From assembly GCA_030604525.1 (NCBI GenBank), contig JAUVVQ010000018.1, positions 1 to 39,993 of the forward strand: a stretch of DNA of 39,993 bases, given 5' to 3'. Shown here piece by piece: positions 33,432 to 39,993 of this stretch (position 1 is its first letter; each line of letters opens with the position of its first letter). This DNA is from Phycisphaerae bacterium (GTDB lineage Bacteria; Planctomycetota; Phycisphaerae; Sedimentisphaerales; Anaerobacaceae). A model generated the notes under the pieces. It did not search any database and was not told the origin of the DNA. It was given only the letters and a program-made list of their open reading frames with translations. Made by a program: the position numbers and the translations under genes.

Positions 33432-33650
33432 GTGAACATATATAGTTTTGAGAAGTTGGACGTTTATAATTTGGCCAGAAAGTATAGGAAAAAAATCTAT
33501 AAGCTAAGCCGTAAACTACCTAAAATAGAACAATATAATCTTACCAGTCAAATGTGTAGAGCCGCAGTATCTTTAACAAATAATATTGCTGAAGGGCTAT
33601 ATCAAATACTTAAGAGACAGAAAAATCAGTACAACCAATTAACTAATTAA
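33432..33650 (+). pseudogene. truncated four-helix-bundle (S23/IVP-type) protein
   Basis: The frame from a GTG at 33432 reads IYSFEKLDVYNLARKYRKKI, then YNLTSQMCRAAVSLTNNIAEG. This is the first half of the four-helix-bundle family named after proteins encoded in 23S rRNA intervening sequences. Members usually run about 115-125 residues, with two more helices after the N-I-A-E-G motif. Here the frame turns to LYQILKRQKNQYNQLTN and stops as it enters a 16-bp tandem repeat, so about the last 50 residues are gone. A GTG at 33420 is an alternative start. The family's function outside rRNA inserts is unknown. A working short protein is unlikely. Confidence 0.7.
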
Positions 33651-33685
33651 CCAATTAACTAATTAACCAATTAACTAATTAACCA
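33633..33685 (+). repeat. 16-bp tandem repeat, 3.3 copies
   Basis: The unit AACCAATTAACTAATT runs at 33633-33648, 33649-33664 and 33665-33680, then a partial AACCA. Copies are identical. It begins inside the tail of the truncated four-helix-bundle gene and ends 4 nt before the ATG of the TGS GTPase. Confidence 0.92.
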
Positions 33686-33689
33686 AACG

Positions 33690-34673
33690 ATGCCGGCTAA
33701 TTTAACACCGGAATATTATAAGGCGGAACGTTGGTACAAAAGTGCCGGGACGGCCGAAGAGAAGTTGCTTGCGCTGGAGCATATGCTCAGTGTTATGCCG
33801 AAGCACAAGGGAACCGACCATCTGAGAGCGGATTTACGCCGGAAGCTCAGCAAGCTGAAGGAGGAAGGAGAGAAACAGAAGGCAGGTAAACAGGTTGATG
33901 TTTTTCACGTCCCTCGCAGCGGAGCCGGGCAGATAGTCCTTATCGGGACGCCTAATAGTGGTAAAAGCTCGATTGTCGCAGCGCTTACGAATGCGAAAGT
34001 TAATGTTGCGGATTTCCCGTTTGCTACCGGGGCTCCGACGCCGGGTATGGTCCGGTTCGAGGATGTTCAGTTGCAGCTTGTGGATATGCCGCCTCTTACA
34101 GCGGAATTTGTAGCACCGGGTCAGGTGGGGACGTATCGCAACTGTGATGTGATAGGGGTCGTGATAGATTTATCCGGTGACATAAAAGAGCAGGTGGAGA
34201 TATGCTTTGATTTTCTGGAATCAAGGCGCCTGCTTCTTGATGAACAGACCGGTGCGGTAGATGAGGGAGGCAATCGTCTTGGCAGGAAGACATTTTTTAT
34301 CTGCACAAAATCCGACATTGCTGATGATGGTGCGCTGGAGAAATTGAGGAAACTTTGCAGGGGGAATTTCGATTTTGTGGAGGTCTCGGCTAAGAGCGGC
34401 TCCGGGATGGATAAGCTGGCTAAGACGCTGTTTGACAAGCTTGAGGTAATACGTGTGTATTCGAAACCGCCCGGCAAGGATGCGGATATGAATGAGCCGT
34501 TTACGCTTCCGGCGGGTTCGACGGTTACGGATTTAGCCAGGGCGGTGCACAGGATATTGGCGGAAAAGCTCAAATCGGCAAGAATATGGGGATCAGGGGT
34601 GTATGACGGACAAAACGTGCAGCTTGACCACATCCTACAGGATAAAGATGTTATTGAGTTGTATTTTGGCTGA
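33690..34673 (+). CDS. DRG/Obg-like GTPase with C-terminal TGS domain
   Basis: This 327-residue TRAFAC GTPase has G1 GTPNSGKSS (86-94), G3 VDMPP (131-135), G4 TKSD (206-209) and G5 VSAKSGSG. The first 60 residues are a charged helical segment (MPKHKGTDHLRADLRRKLSK) like that of archaeal and eukaryotic DRG proteins. The last 75 residues form a TGS domain ending GQNVQLDHILQDKDVIELYF. DRG-type proteins bind ribosomes or translation partners; the bacterial members are uncharacterised as far as I know. The Obg N-terminal fold is absent. Translation starts at ATG 33690, directly behind a 16-bp tandem repeat that leaves no recognisable ribosome site. Confidence 0.85.
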   Translation: MPANLTPEYYKAERWYKSAGTAEEKLLALEHMLSVMPKHKGTDHLRADLRRKLSKLKEEGEKQKAGKQVDVFHVPRSGAGQIVLIGTPNSGKSSIVAALTNAKVNVADFPFATGAPTPGMVRFEDVQLQLVDMPPLTAEFVAPGQVGTYRNCDVIGVVIDLSGDIKEQVEICFDFLESRRLLLDEQTGAVDEGGNRLGRKTFFICTKSDIADDGALEKLRKLCRGNFDFVEVSAKSGSGMDKLAKTLFDKLEVIRVYSKPPGKDADMNEPFTLPAGSTVTDLARAVHRILAEKLKSARIWGSGVYDGQNVQLDHILQDKDVIELYFG

Positions 34674-34742
34674 TGTTTTGCTAATTTACTCACCTTTGAA
34701 TTTGTTAATGATTTTGTGACTTGGTTTTTTGCGAGATTGACT

Positions 34743-34934
34743 ATGGAATGTAAGAAGGAGCAGAATCTTGAAAATTGTAACTGCACATATCCGTGTAACA
34801 AAAAGGGCGTATGCTGCGATTGCATAAGGTATCATTTGGCTATGAAGGAATTACCCGCCTGCTGTTTCCCCGATGAAGTCGAGAAAACTTTTGACAGGAG
34901 TTTCCAGGCCTTCGCAAAAGCGTGGAACTTATAA
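34743..34934 (+). CDS. small cysteine-rich protein (DUF6485-like)
   Basis: This 63-residue protein beginning MECKKEQNLENCNCTYPCNK has eight cysteines, spaced C-x9-C-x-C-x3-C-x5-CC-x-C and then a CC pair in ELPACCFPDEVEKTFDRS. The pattern matches a small conserved family seen in anaerobes and annotated, from memory, as DUF6485; it likely binds zinc or an iron-sulfur centre. Met10 of the longer frame (34743) is chosen because the family starts there. It follows the TGS GTPase by about 70 nt on the same strand and may be co-transcribed. Function unknown. Confidence 0.7.
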   Translation: MECKKEQNLENCNCTYPCNKKGVCCDCIRYHLAMKELPACCFPDEVEKTFDRSFQAFAKAWNL

Positions 34935-34971
34935 AATATTTGGCTGGATGTTCGTGAAGACATATCAAAAT

Positions 34972-34997
34972 AGGCCGAGCAAAAACCAGCCCGGCCT
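34972..34997. terminator. weak hairpin between convergent genes
   Basis: AGGCCG (34972-34977) and CGGCCT (34992-34997) form a 6-bp stem with a 14-nt loop, followed by GTTTCCC. It lies in the gap between the convergent Cys-rich and anti-sigma-like genes, so it may end transcription, but the T-tract is poor. Confidence 0.35.
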
Positions 34998-35038
34998 GTT
35001 TCCCAGTTTCTGGCATAGTCACATAATCGAAGAACAAA

Positions 35039-35950
35039 TCAAAGGTCTTCTGGCCTGTTCATATGATAATAATTCTTTAGGTCTTTAAACTCAAACAGCT
35101 TGGGATCTATCTTAATGTCTCGTTCTATGGTTTCAACAAGCCAAGACGGCCTCCAGTATCCACTAAGTCCCTTATACCATTTGTAAACCCGGGCCACCTC
35201 TCCTGATGAGGGTAATATCCAACACCTTGTCTTTTCCATATAAGGCCCATTGCCATTATCTTTCGTTTCCTCTCGCTGCCAAATATCAAACATTTCACCC
35301 TTAATTCTTTCCTGTCCTACTTTCTCAAATTCTTCAAGTTCATCAACTCCAAACATATAAAGAAAGTCATCAACAATTTTTTTGAGTCTACTTTCTTCTT
35401 TCACATCATTTTTGTTGAACCAAACTTTTTTTCTCGTATGATCTACCGTCATTATATATTGGCCGTTTCCGCATTGTTCCATTAAGGAAGTTCTCTTGCC
35501 CTCAGAAGGCGATGACGATGCCTCAAAATTTATTTCATAACTTTTGAAATTCTCCAGATCAACCCACCATTCTTGCGGCAGCATAGTTTCTGTTGTAAGT
35601 TCCCACTTACCGGCATCACTGTAGCCCCAAACCGTTGCTTGGACATGTAAAGTTTTTGCATCTCGAATTAATCTTGGAATATCAGTTATTCCATAAGCAG
35701 CCTTCGCCCCGTCGACCGACCCGCCGAAATAATTTATTCCTACAAGTATTGCAATAATTATCACCGCAGCGGCGGTCAGTTTTGTAATTTTGCTTTTCAC
35801 AATATTACTCCATAAAATATGCTGCCTTGATTGTGTTAAGGATTCGGTAAATTTGTTTGAAGTTTCTTCGGCGAGTTTTTGGACGTTGTCGGGGATGTCT
35901 TCGGTGCCTATTTTTTTCAGGATTTCTTCTACATTTTTGTTTCTGTTCAT
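35039..35950 (-). CDS. single-pass membrane protein, probable partner of the ECF sigma factor
   Basis: The 303-residue form starts at ATG 35950, chosen because AAGGAG lies just upstream. A cytoplasmic stretch of about 55 residues (VEEILKKIGTEDIPDNVQKL) is followed by a hydrophobic span, LTAAAVIIIAILVGINYFGG (about 58-77), and a roughly 220-residue outside domain. This outer domain has features of the LolA/RseB-like fold used to read cell-envelope lipids or peptides (SYEINFEASSSPSEGKRTSL). No ZAS-type H-x3-C-x2-C motif is seen. The gene starts 1 nt after the sigma gene stop, so it is translationally coupled. The anti-sigma role is inferred from context; it could be an effector or target of that sigma factor. 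Confidence 0.6.
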   Translation of the reverse strand: MNRNKNVEEILKKIGTEDIPDNVQKLAEETSNKFTESLTQSRQHILWSNIVKSKITKLTAAAVIIIAILVGINYFGGSVDGAKAAYGITDIPRLIRDAKTLHVQATVWGYSDAGKWELTTETMLPQEWWVDLENFKSYEINFEASSSPSEGKRTSLMEQCGNGQYIMTVDHTRKKVWFNKNDVKEESRLKKIVDDFLYMFGVDELEEFEKVGQERIKGEMFDIWQREETKDNGNGPYMEKTRCWILPSSGEVARVYKWYKGLSGYWRPSWLVETIERDIKIDPKLFEFKDLKNYYHMNRPEDL

Positions 35951-35951
35951 T

Positions 35952-36464
35952 TCATTTGACTCCTTTTGCTCGACTGGCAAGTTTGTTTTTCAAAGTGGCA
36001 ATCGCCTTGGATACATTTGACCTCGCCGCAGCTTCGGAGCAGTTTAACTTTTCTGCTACGGCCTGATAGCTTTGCTGCTCTAAGTATCTCATCACAACGG
36101 CCTGGCCCTGTTTGGTGCTAAGTCCGGATATGGCTTGTCTGATTTTTGTGACTAATTCGTTGTTGCTGAGTTTTTCTGCGGGGTCTTTCCGGATGCCTAT
36201 TTGGCTTTCGCTGATTTGCCCGTCTCTGCCGATTCTGTTTCGCCAGGCCTTTGAATTGGCCGTCAGTGCGATTCGATAGATGTAGGCGGCGGCCTTTTTG
36301 CCGTTAAGTTTTTCAACATTCCGCCACATTCCTAATAACACATACTGCATTGCTTCGGCGAAAAGCTCTTTATCTCCGGTCAGCTTCCAGAGAGCCGAGG
36401 TTAAAAACGCAGAATGCTTAGCTCTTACCTTTGTAAAGATTTCCAGTCGCCTGGCATACTTCAT
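35952..36464 (-). CDS. ECF-type RNA polymerase sigma factor
   Basis: This 170-residue protein has a sigma-2 segment around FAEAMQYVLLGMWRNVEKLN, then AAAYIYRIALTANSKAWRNR, and a sigma-4 helix-turn-helix, SYQAVAEKLNCSEAAARSNV, followed by SKAIATLKNKL. It would direct RNA polymerase to a small regulon. Planctomycetes encode many such factors paired with membrane proteins, and here the next gene is a single-pass membrane protein that begins beside its stop codon. No consensus -35/-10 for autoregulation could be assigned upstream, where an insulating hairpin lies at 36551-36576. Confidence 0.88.
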   Translation of the reverse strand: MKYARRLEIFTKVRAKHSAFLTSALWKLTGDKELFAEAMQYVLLGMWRNVEKLNGKKAAAYIYRIALTANSKAWRNRIGRDGQISESQIGIRKDPAEKLSNNELVTKIRQAISGLSTKQGQAVVMRYLEQQSYQAVAEKLNCSEAAARSNVSKAIATLKNKLASRAKGVK

Positions 36465-36550
36465 TTACTGCTCGCAACAATAATTGAACATGTTCAGCTT
36501 ACTATTACATAATAACCGTTAATGCCCGGTTTTGTGTAAAAGATTTATAT

Positions 36551-36576
36551 AAAAAACCCGCTGCATAAACCAGCGG
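36551..36576 (-). terminator. minus-strand intrinsic terminator upstream of the sigma gene
   Basis: On the minus strand CCGCTG (36576-36571) and CAGCGG (36563-36558) form a stem with a 7-nt loop, followed by G and six T. It would stop minus-strand transcription arriving from purC, through the antisense of the membrane gene, before it reaches the sigma operon. Confidence 0.6.
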
Positions 36577-36647
36577 CCACAAAATACTGTTTTTCTATAA
36601 CAGAACCTGTTAAATTATAAGTTCTGATGAAAGGCTGACATCATAAA

Positions 36648-37487
36648 ATGGAGCTGAAAAAATACAAAAACCCGGTAAAGTTGAGCACCTTTAATGTCCT
36701 GCTCGTGGTTCTATACCTTTTTTCTGCTTTCAATACTTTTAAAATTCAAAACTTCCTCAAAGAAGGGGGCAAAGTTTTTGATATTCTCCTGCCGTTGCTT
36801 GTAGTACTTTTCTTCCTTTCATATTTTACCTGGCTCTTTATAAAGACCGCCAGAAACTACCCGCACTACCTCAAGTTTTTTGCCCTTAGTATGTTGTTTG
36901 CATTCATTGGGGAAATGTCTATGGGTCTGGATGGGCAAATAGAAACAGCTATTAATGGAAATTACCTGGAGTATTTGATAATGACCTACCACTATTTGGT
37001 TTTATCCACCATTGCCTTTTATCTTAACCAGGCCATAAAGAATAGGAGATTATATTATCTGGTTATCTTTATAATTGGTGTCCTTCTGATTGAGATTCTG
37101 CTTTTAAGAAACTGGCTGATTATTTTAAACCCGGTTTTTACAATCCTTTCAGCTTCATTCTACTGGGCTCTCTCCATTTATCCGGCCTACCTGACCAATC
37201 CCGATATTTCCTGGAATTTAAAACGGAAGCGATTAATCTTGATTGCAGTCATAGCCTTCATATCATTTTTTATTATTGCACCTGCTGTTATCTACGGTTT
37301 CGGCTTTCGTCTGCCCGAGATGGTTGATTATGGAGTAGATTTTCTCCCGGTTCACGTTCTTATCTTGGGAATAGGAGTTATTTTCTACGGCCTGTTGTTC
37401 TTTGTGGATTTCCTTCCGGATATTATAAAGAAATCTTACTTTTTAGAAGCACCGGGAAAACCTAAAGCTGCAAGTATGGTGAACTAA
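36648..37487 (+). CDS. multispan membrane protein of unknown function
   Basis: This 279-residue protein has about seven or eight hydrophobic helices, for example LSTFNVLLVVLYLFSAF, FDILLPLLVVLFFLSYFTWL, YLVIFIIGVLLIEILLL, LILIAVIAFISFFIIAPAVI and LPVHVLILGIGVIFYGLLFF, with short charged loops. I do not recognise the family. A weakly conserved acidic loop, GEMSMGLDGQIETAINGN, lies between helices 3 and 4. The gene is alone on the plus strand and its stop codon overlaps the stop codon of convergent purC by 4 nt. It uses long Phe/Leu/Ile runs and is more A/T-rich than the purine gene next to it. A sensor or transporter role would be a guess. Confidence 0.7.
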   Translation: MELKKYKNPVKLSTFNVLLVVLYLFSAFNTFKIQNFLKEGGKVFDILLPLLVVLFFLSYFTWLFIKTARNYPHYLKFFALSMLFAFIGEMSMGLDGQIETAINGNYLEYLIMTYHYLVLSTIAFYLNQAIKNRRLYYLVIFIIGVLLIEILLLRNWLIILNPVFTILSASFYWALSIYPAYLTNPDISWNLKRKRLILIAVIAFISFFIIAPAVIYGFGFRLPEMVDYGVDFLPVHVLILGIGVIFYGLLFFVDFLPDIIKKSYFLEAPGKPKAASMVN

Positions 37488-38374
37488 AAATCAAATTTCT
37501 TTCCTGTCAGGCGTTCGTAGCATTCGATGTATTTTTCGCTGGTTTTTTGGCGGATGTCGTTGGGCAGCTCAGCACCGGGGCCGGATTTGTCGAAGTTTAT
37601 GCTCTCCAGGTAGTTTCGGACGAACTGTTTGTCGAAGCTTTCCTGGTCTCTTCCCGGCTGGTATTTGTCGGCGGGCCAGAAGCGGGAGGAATCAGGAGTA
37701 AAAATTTCATCAATCAGAATAATTTTCCCATCGATGGCTCCCCATTCGAATTTGGTATCGGCCAGGATAATACCCCTGCTCTCGGCATATTCGGATGCCT
37801 TTTTGAAAATCTCGATACTTGTCTGACGCACATATTGGGCGGCATCGTTGCCGATGATTTCGGTGCATCGCTCGAAGCTGATATTCTCATCGTGGTCTCC
37901 TCGTTCAGCTTTTGTGGCGGGAGTGAAAATCAGTTCAGGCAGTTTCTGGCATTGTTTCAGACCTGCGGGCAATTCGATGCCGCAGATAGTCTGTGAGGAT
38001 TTGTATTCTTTCCATCCGGAGCCGGCCAGGTAGCTGCGGATGACACATTCTACTGGAAGGGTTTCGACCTTTTTGACAAGCATACTTCTGCCGGCCAGTT
38101 GGTCGGGGTTATTGCAGAACGGTTCGGGGAATTTATCGACTTCAGTTGTGATTACGTGGTGTTCGATGTCAGGCGTTAGAAAATCGAACCAGAATTTTGA
38201 GATTTGGGTAAGCAAAATGCCTTTGTATGGTATTCCGTTGGCCATCACGACGTCGAATGCGCTTATTCGGTCGGTTGCAACGATAAGAAGCTTGTCCTCG
38301 AGTTCATAGATGTCGCGGACTTTGCCGCGCCTTGGCTCAATGTTTTCAATGCTTGTTTGAAGAATGGTATCCAT
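37484..38374 (-). CDS. purC: phosphoribosylaminoimidazole-succinocarboxamide synthase
   Basis: This 296-residue SAICAR synthetase (step 8 of purine synthesis: CAIR plus aspartate plus ATP) shows RRGKVRDIYELEDKLLIVAT, TDRISAFDVVMANGIPYKG, VECVIRSYLAGSGWKEYKSS and ADTKFEWGAIDGKIILIDE. The length matches the longer eukaryote-like/planctomycete PurC group rather than the 237-residue E. coli enzyme. ATG 38374 is preferred, because the family begins a few residues before the GKVRDIY motif; a longer frame upstream has no support. No other purine genes are adjacent. It converges with the membrane protein gene, overlapping by 4 nt. Confidence 0.94.
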   Translation of the reverse strand: MDTILQTSIENIEPRRGKVRDIYELEDKLLIVATDRISAFDVVMANGIPYKGILLTQISKFWFDFLTPDIEHHVITTEVDKFPEPFCNNPDQLAGRSMLVKKVETLPVECVIRSYLAGSGWKEYKSSQTICGIELPAGLKQCQKLPELIFTPATKAERGDHDENISFERCTEIIGNDAAQYVRQTSIEIFKKASEYAESRGIILADTKFEWGAIDGKIILIDEIFTPDSSRFWPADKYQPGRDQESFDKQFVRNYLESINFDKSGPGAELPNDIRQKTSEKYIECYERLTGKKFDF

Positions 38375-38474
38375 AATGGTTCCCTTCGCATTTAGATTTA
38401 TAGCAAGTGAATATGTTAGAAGCAATTTGCAGTTTAGTCAAGGAAATGGGAATTAAAAAGATTGATAAGTAATA

Positions 38475-39269
38475 TCAGACGGCCTTTTCTATTTTTCTAT
38501 CGAGGTATGTTAGTATTTTTTGTTTTACTTTTCGAATCTCCACGGTATCCGGCAGGAATTCGACTATTTGCTCGATATAGTTTCTTCTCCTTATGCGTTT
38601 GAGCGTGTCGGTGAAATTTATGTCGTAAACCCAGGATAACTGGCAGAGTTTCATATCGTTCCAGGTTTGCAGATTGCGGTAGTCGATGCGTTTCTCCTGG
38701 AGGATGTTTTCAACGACATTTTTTGAGTATTCCGGGGTATCGGGCAGTTCGATTTCAAGTTTAAAGTCGTTGGGGTTTTGTTGGTATTTTTTGTAGTAGT
38801 CGATAACTACATAGTAGATATCGATTTTGTCTGCGTCTCTGATGAGTTTCGCATAAAGCAGCATCTCTCCGTCGAGGCCGGCCGGCAGCTCTTTTTTGCC
38901 GTGAAGTTCAATCGCCTTTTCGATAATTTGTCGTTCCTGACCGTCAATGCCGTCGAGAATTTTCGTATTTCGCAATACCTCAAGACCCAGCAGGCAATGA
39001 TTTACACTTTTGGGGTCGTTGTATGTTCGATATTTTATGAACTGTTTGAATCGGCCAATGTCGTGCAGCATAGCGATTACCTGGGCGATTCTTTTCTGAT
39101 TCTCGCTGAGCTGGAGCTGGTTGGTGAGGTAATCCATCTCTTCGCAGACTCGCTTGCTGTGGTTGTCTTTTAGTCTTATGTTTGCATTTACGAATTCGTC
39201 GTCCCCGTAGAAGTCGCAGACGTATTTATCGAACCATTTTTTGCAATTTTCAACTTGTTTTTGTTTCAT
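38475..39269 (-). CDS. HD-domain hydrolase
   Basis: This 264-residue protein has a complete HD metal site: His37 (DNHSKRV), His69-Asp70 (MLHDIGRF), His91 (VNHCLLG), His123 (ELHGKK), and the distal acidic residue in IRDADKIDIYYV at about 144-155. HD proteins hydrolyse phosphoester or nucleotide bonds (for example dNTP, cyclic dinucleotide or PAP-like substrates). The GRFKQFxKYRTYND form after the HD pair is common in one bacterial HD subgroup of unknown substrate. It lies about 100 nt upstream of purC on the same strand and could be co-transcribed. No GYP motif is seen, so it is not an HD-GYP phosphodiesterase. Confidence 0.82.
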   Translation of the reverse strand: MKQKQVENCKKWFDKYVCDFYGDDEFVNANIRLKDNHSKRVCEEMDYLTNQLQLSENQKRIAQVIAMLHDIGRFKQFIKYRTYNDPKSVNHCLLGLEVLRNTKILDGIDGQERQIIEKAIELHGKKELPAGLDGEMLLYAKLIRDADKIDIYYVVIDYYKKYQQNPNDFKLEIELPDTPEYSKNVVENILQEKRIDYRNLQTWNDMKLCQLSWVYDINFTDTLKRIRRRNYIEQIVEFLPDTVEIRKVKQKILTYLDRKIEKAV

Positions 39270-39359
39270 AGCTTTTCACGTATGGTTTTTAGTTTTGAGT
39301 TTTTTGAATGTATCATTATACTGTTTGAGAGAAATTATTAAAGCATAAGGAGAAAAAAA

Positions 39360-39632
39360 ATGCCGACGGTAAAAGATGTAATAGTCAGGAAGCCGAGTAA
39401 AGAGCAGGAACATAAGTGTAAGAGCTGGCCTATATGGCGGTGTGAGCCGAGCACTTTCGACTGGGCTTATACACAGAAGGAAACCTGCCTTTTGCTGGAG
39501 GGGGAAGTTACGGTTACAGACGGCAATGACTCGGTGACCTTCGGTGCCGGTGATATGGTGGAATTCCCCGTGGATTTGGAGTGCACCTGGCAGGTAAAAA
39601 AACCTGTAAAAAAACACTACACCTTCGAATAA
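39360..39632 (+). CDS. small cupin protein
   Basis: This 90-residue single-domain cupin of the DUF861/Cupin_3 type starts IVRKPSKEQEHKCKSWPIW, then CEPSTFDWAYTQKETCLLLE, GEVTVTDGNDSVTFGAGDM and VEFPVDLECTWQVKKPVKKH. Metal-ligand His residues typical of other cupins are replaced by Tyr/Lys and Glu positions, as is normal for this group, which resembles EutQ and ureidoglycine cupin domains. The biochemical role is unknown. A GGAGAAAAAAA ribosome site precedes the ATG. It is divergent from the HD gene (91-nt gap) and convergent with the zinc-ribbon gene. Confidence 0.82.
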   Translation: MPTVKDVIVRKPSKEQEHKCKSWPIWRCEPSTFDWAYTQKETCLLLEGEVTVTDGNDSVTFGAGDMVEFPVDLECTWQVKKPVKKHYTFE

Positions 39633-39741
39633 AATTTGATTTATCGATTAGCTGTTTATTGTGAATAACAGGTTTTTTCAGTTAAATTCCGGCTTGGCTT
39701 ATACCGGTGGTGCTGAACGGGAGATTTTGGAAGTGGGGATT

Positions 39742-39993
39742 TCAGAAGGCACCCCAGGATTGCTTGCCGGGTATGTAGGCGGTTGGGCATATAAAGCGGA
39801 AGATATTTGCAAATGATTTTGCTTTACCGAGTTTCGCCTGTTCCTGCTGTTCCATAGCTTTTAGTTTATCGCCGAAGATTTCATTGAAATATTCTTCGGA
39901 TGCCTGGTGTCTTTCCTGCTCGGTATTGAAGAGAGTTCTTATTTGAGCTAATTCTCCGGCGTCGAGCCAGATTCCGCCGCAGCCGGGACATTC
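39742..39993 (-). CDS. zinc-ribbon (zf-TFIIB-like) protein, C-terminal 83 residues (cut by window edge)
   Basis: The minus-strand frame enters at the window edge with ECPGCGGIWLDAGELAQI, the second C-x2-C knuckle and conserved W-L-D-x-G-E-L of TFIIB-type zinc-ribbon proteins. It continues through a charged helix (FGDKLKAMEQQEQAKLGKAK) and ends CPTAYIPGKQSWGAF-stop at 39744-39742. The first zinc knuckle should lie beyond the window. The tail holds one more Cys in FRFICPT. The family is widespread and mostly uncharacterised. The gene starts outside the window, so its full length is unknown. Confidence 0.75.
   Translation of the reverse strand, partial: ECPGCGGIWLDAGELAQIRTLFNTEQERHQASEEYFNEIFGDKLKAMEQQEQAKLGKAKSFANIFRFICPTAYIPGKQSWGAF

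Noticed and set aside
33633..33685. Possible CRISPR-like array
   Set aside because: The units are 16 bp and directly abutting with no spacers, and no cas genes are present; it is a simple tandem repeat.

Overview
This window looks like a chromosomal segment of a planctomycete, most likely class Phycisphaerae near Sedimentisphaerales. The lineage call rests on a LamG fragment ending in a dockerin-like repeat (positions 67-582), dispersed Asn-Lys-Ala-Asn-type intergenic repeats (28167-28500), and an ECF sigma factor paired with a single-pass membrane partner. It is inferred from gene style, not from a marker gene. I see no rRNA, tRNA or CRISPR array.

Layout. 1-600: the end of an IS630-like element beside a broken LamG/dockerin gene. 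743-3389 (+): glycosyltransferase, kinase-like protein and methyltransferase. 3426-14530 (-): a long co-directional surface-polysaccharide block with three GT4 glycosyltransferases, a sulfotransferase, two methyltransferases and a flippase. Upstream in the same block lie a fused ATP sulfurylase/APS kinase and a PAP phosphatase. Together they could make PAPS, transfer sulfate to a glycan, clear the PAP by-product and export the glycan. Two decayed gene tails (3426-3734 and 8383-8559) suggest recent remodelling. 15034-21142 (-): aldo/keto reductase, dxr, an rseP-like protease with several PDZ domains, and a divergent serine hydroxymethyltransferase-like enzyme. 21143-22068: a gene-free stretch packed with dispersed repeats and hairpins.

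22069-27722 (-): a compact type III restriction-modification operon, mod-rhuM-res, whose genes overlap by 8 nt at both junctions. 27723-28530: a second repeat-rich stretch. 28531-33401 (+): leuA-leuC-leuD-leuB, preceded by what looks like a leucine attenuator. This has a promoter with a perfect TATAAT box, an apparently leaderless 24-codon ORF ending in a Leu-rich run, and mutually exclusive RNA helices. It is the most interesting regulatory observation in the window.

33402-39993: a truncated four-helix-bundle (S23/IVP-type) gene running into a 16-bp tandem repeat, a DRG-like TGS GTPase, a small Cys-rich protein, an ECF sigma/membrane partner pair (-), an unknown multispan membrane protein, purC, an HD-domain hydrolase, a cupin and the C-terminus of a zinc-ribbon protein cut by the window edge. 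All functional calls come from reading motifs by eye; no database search was run.
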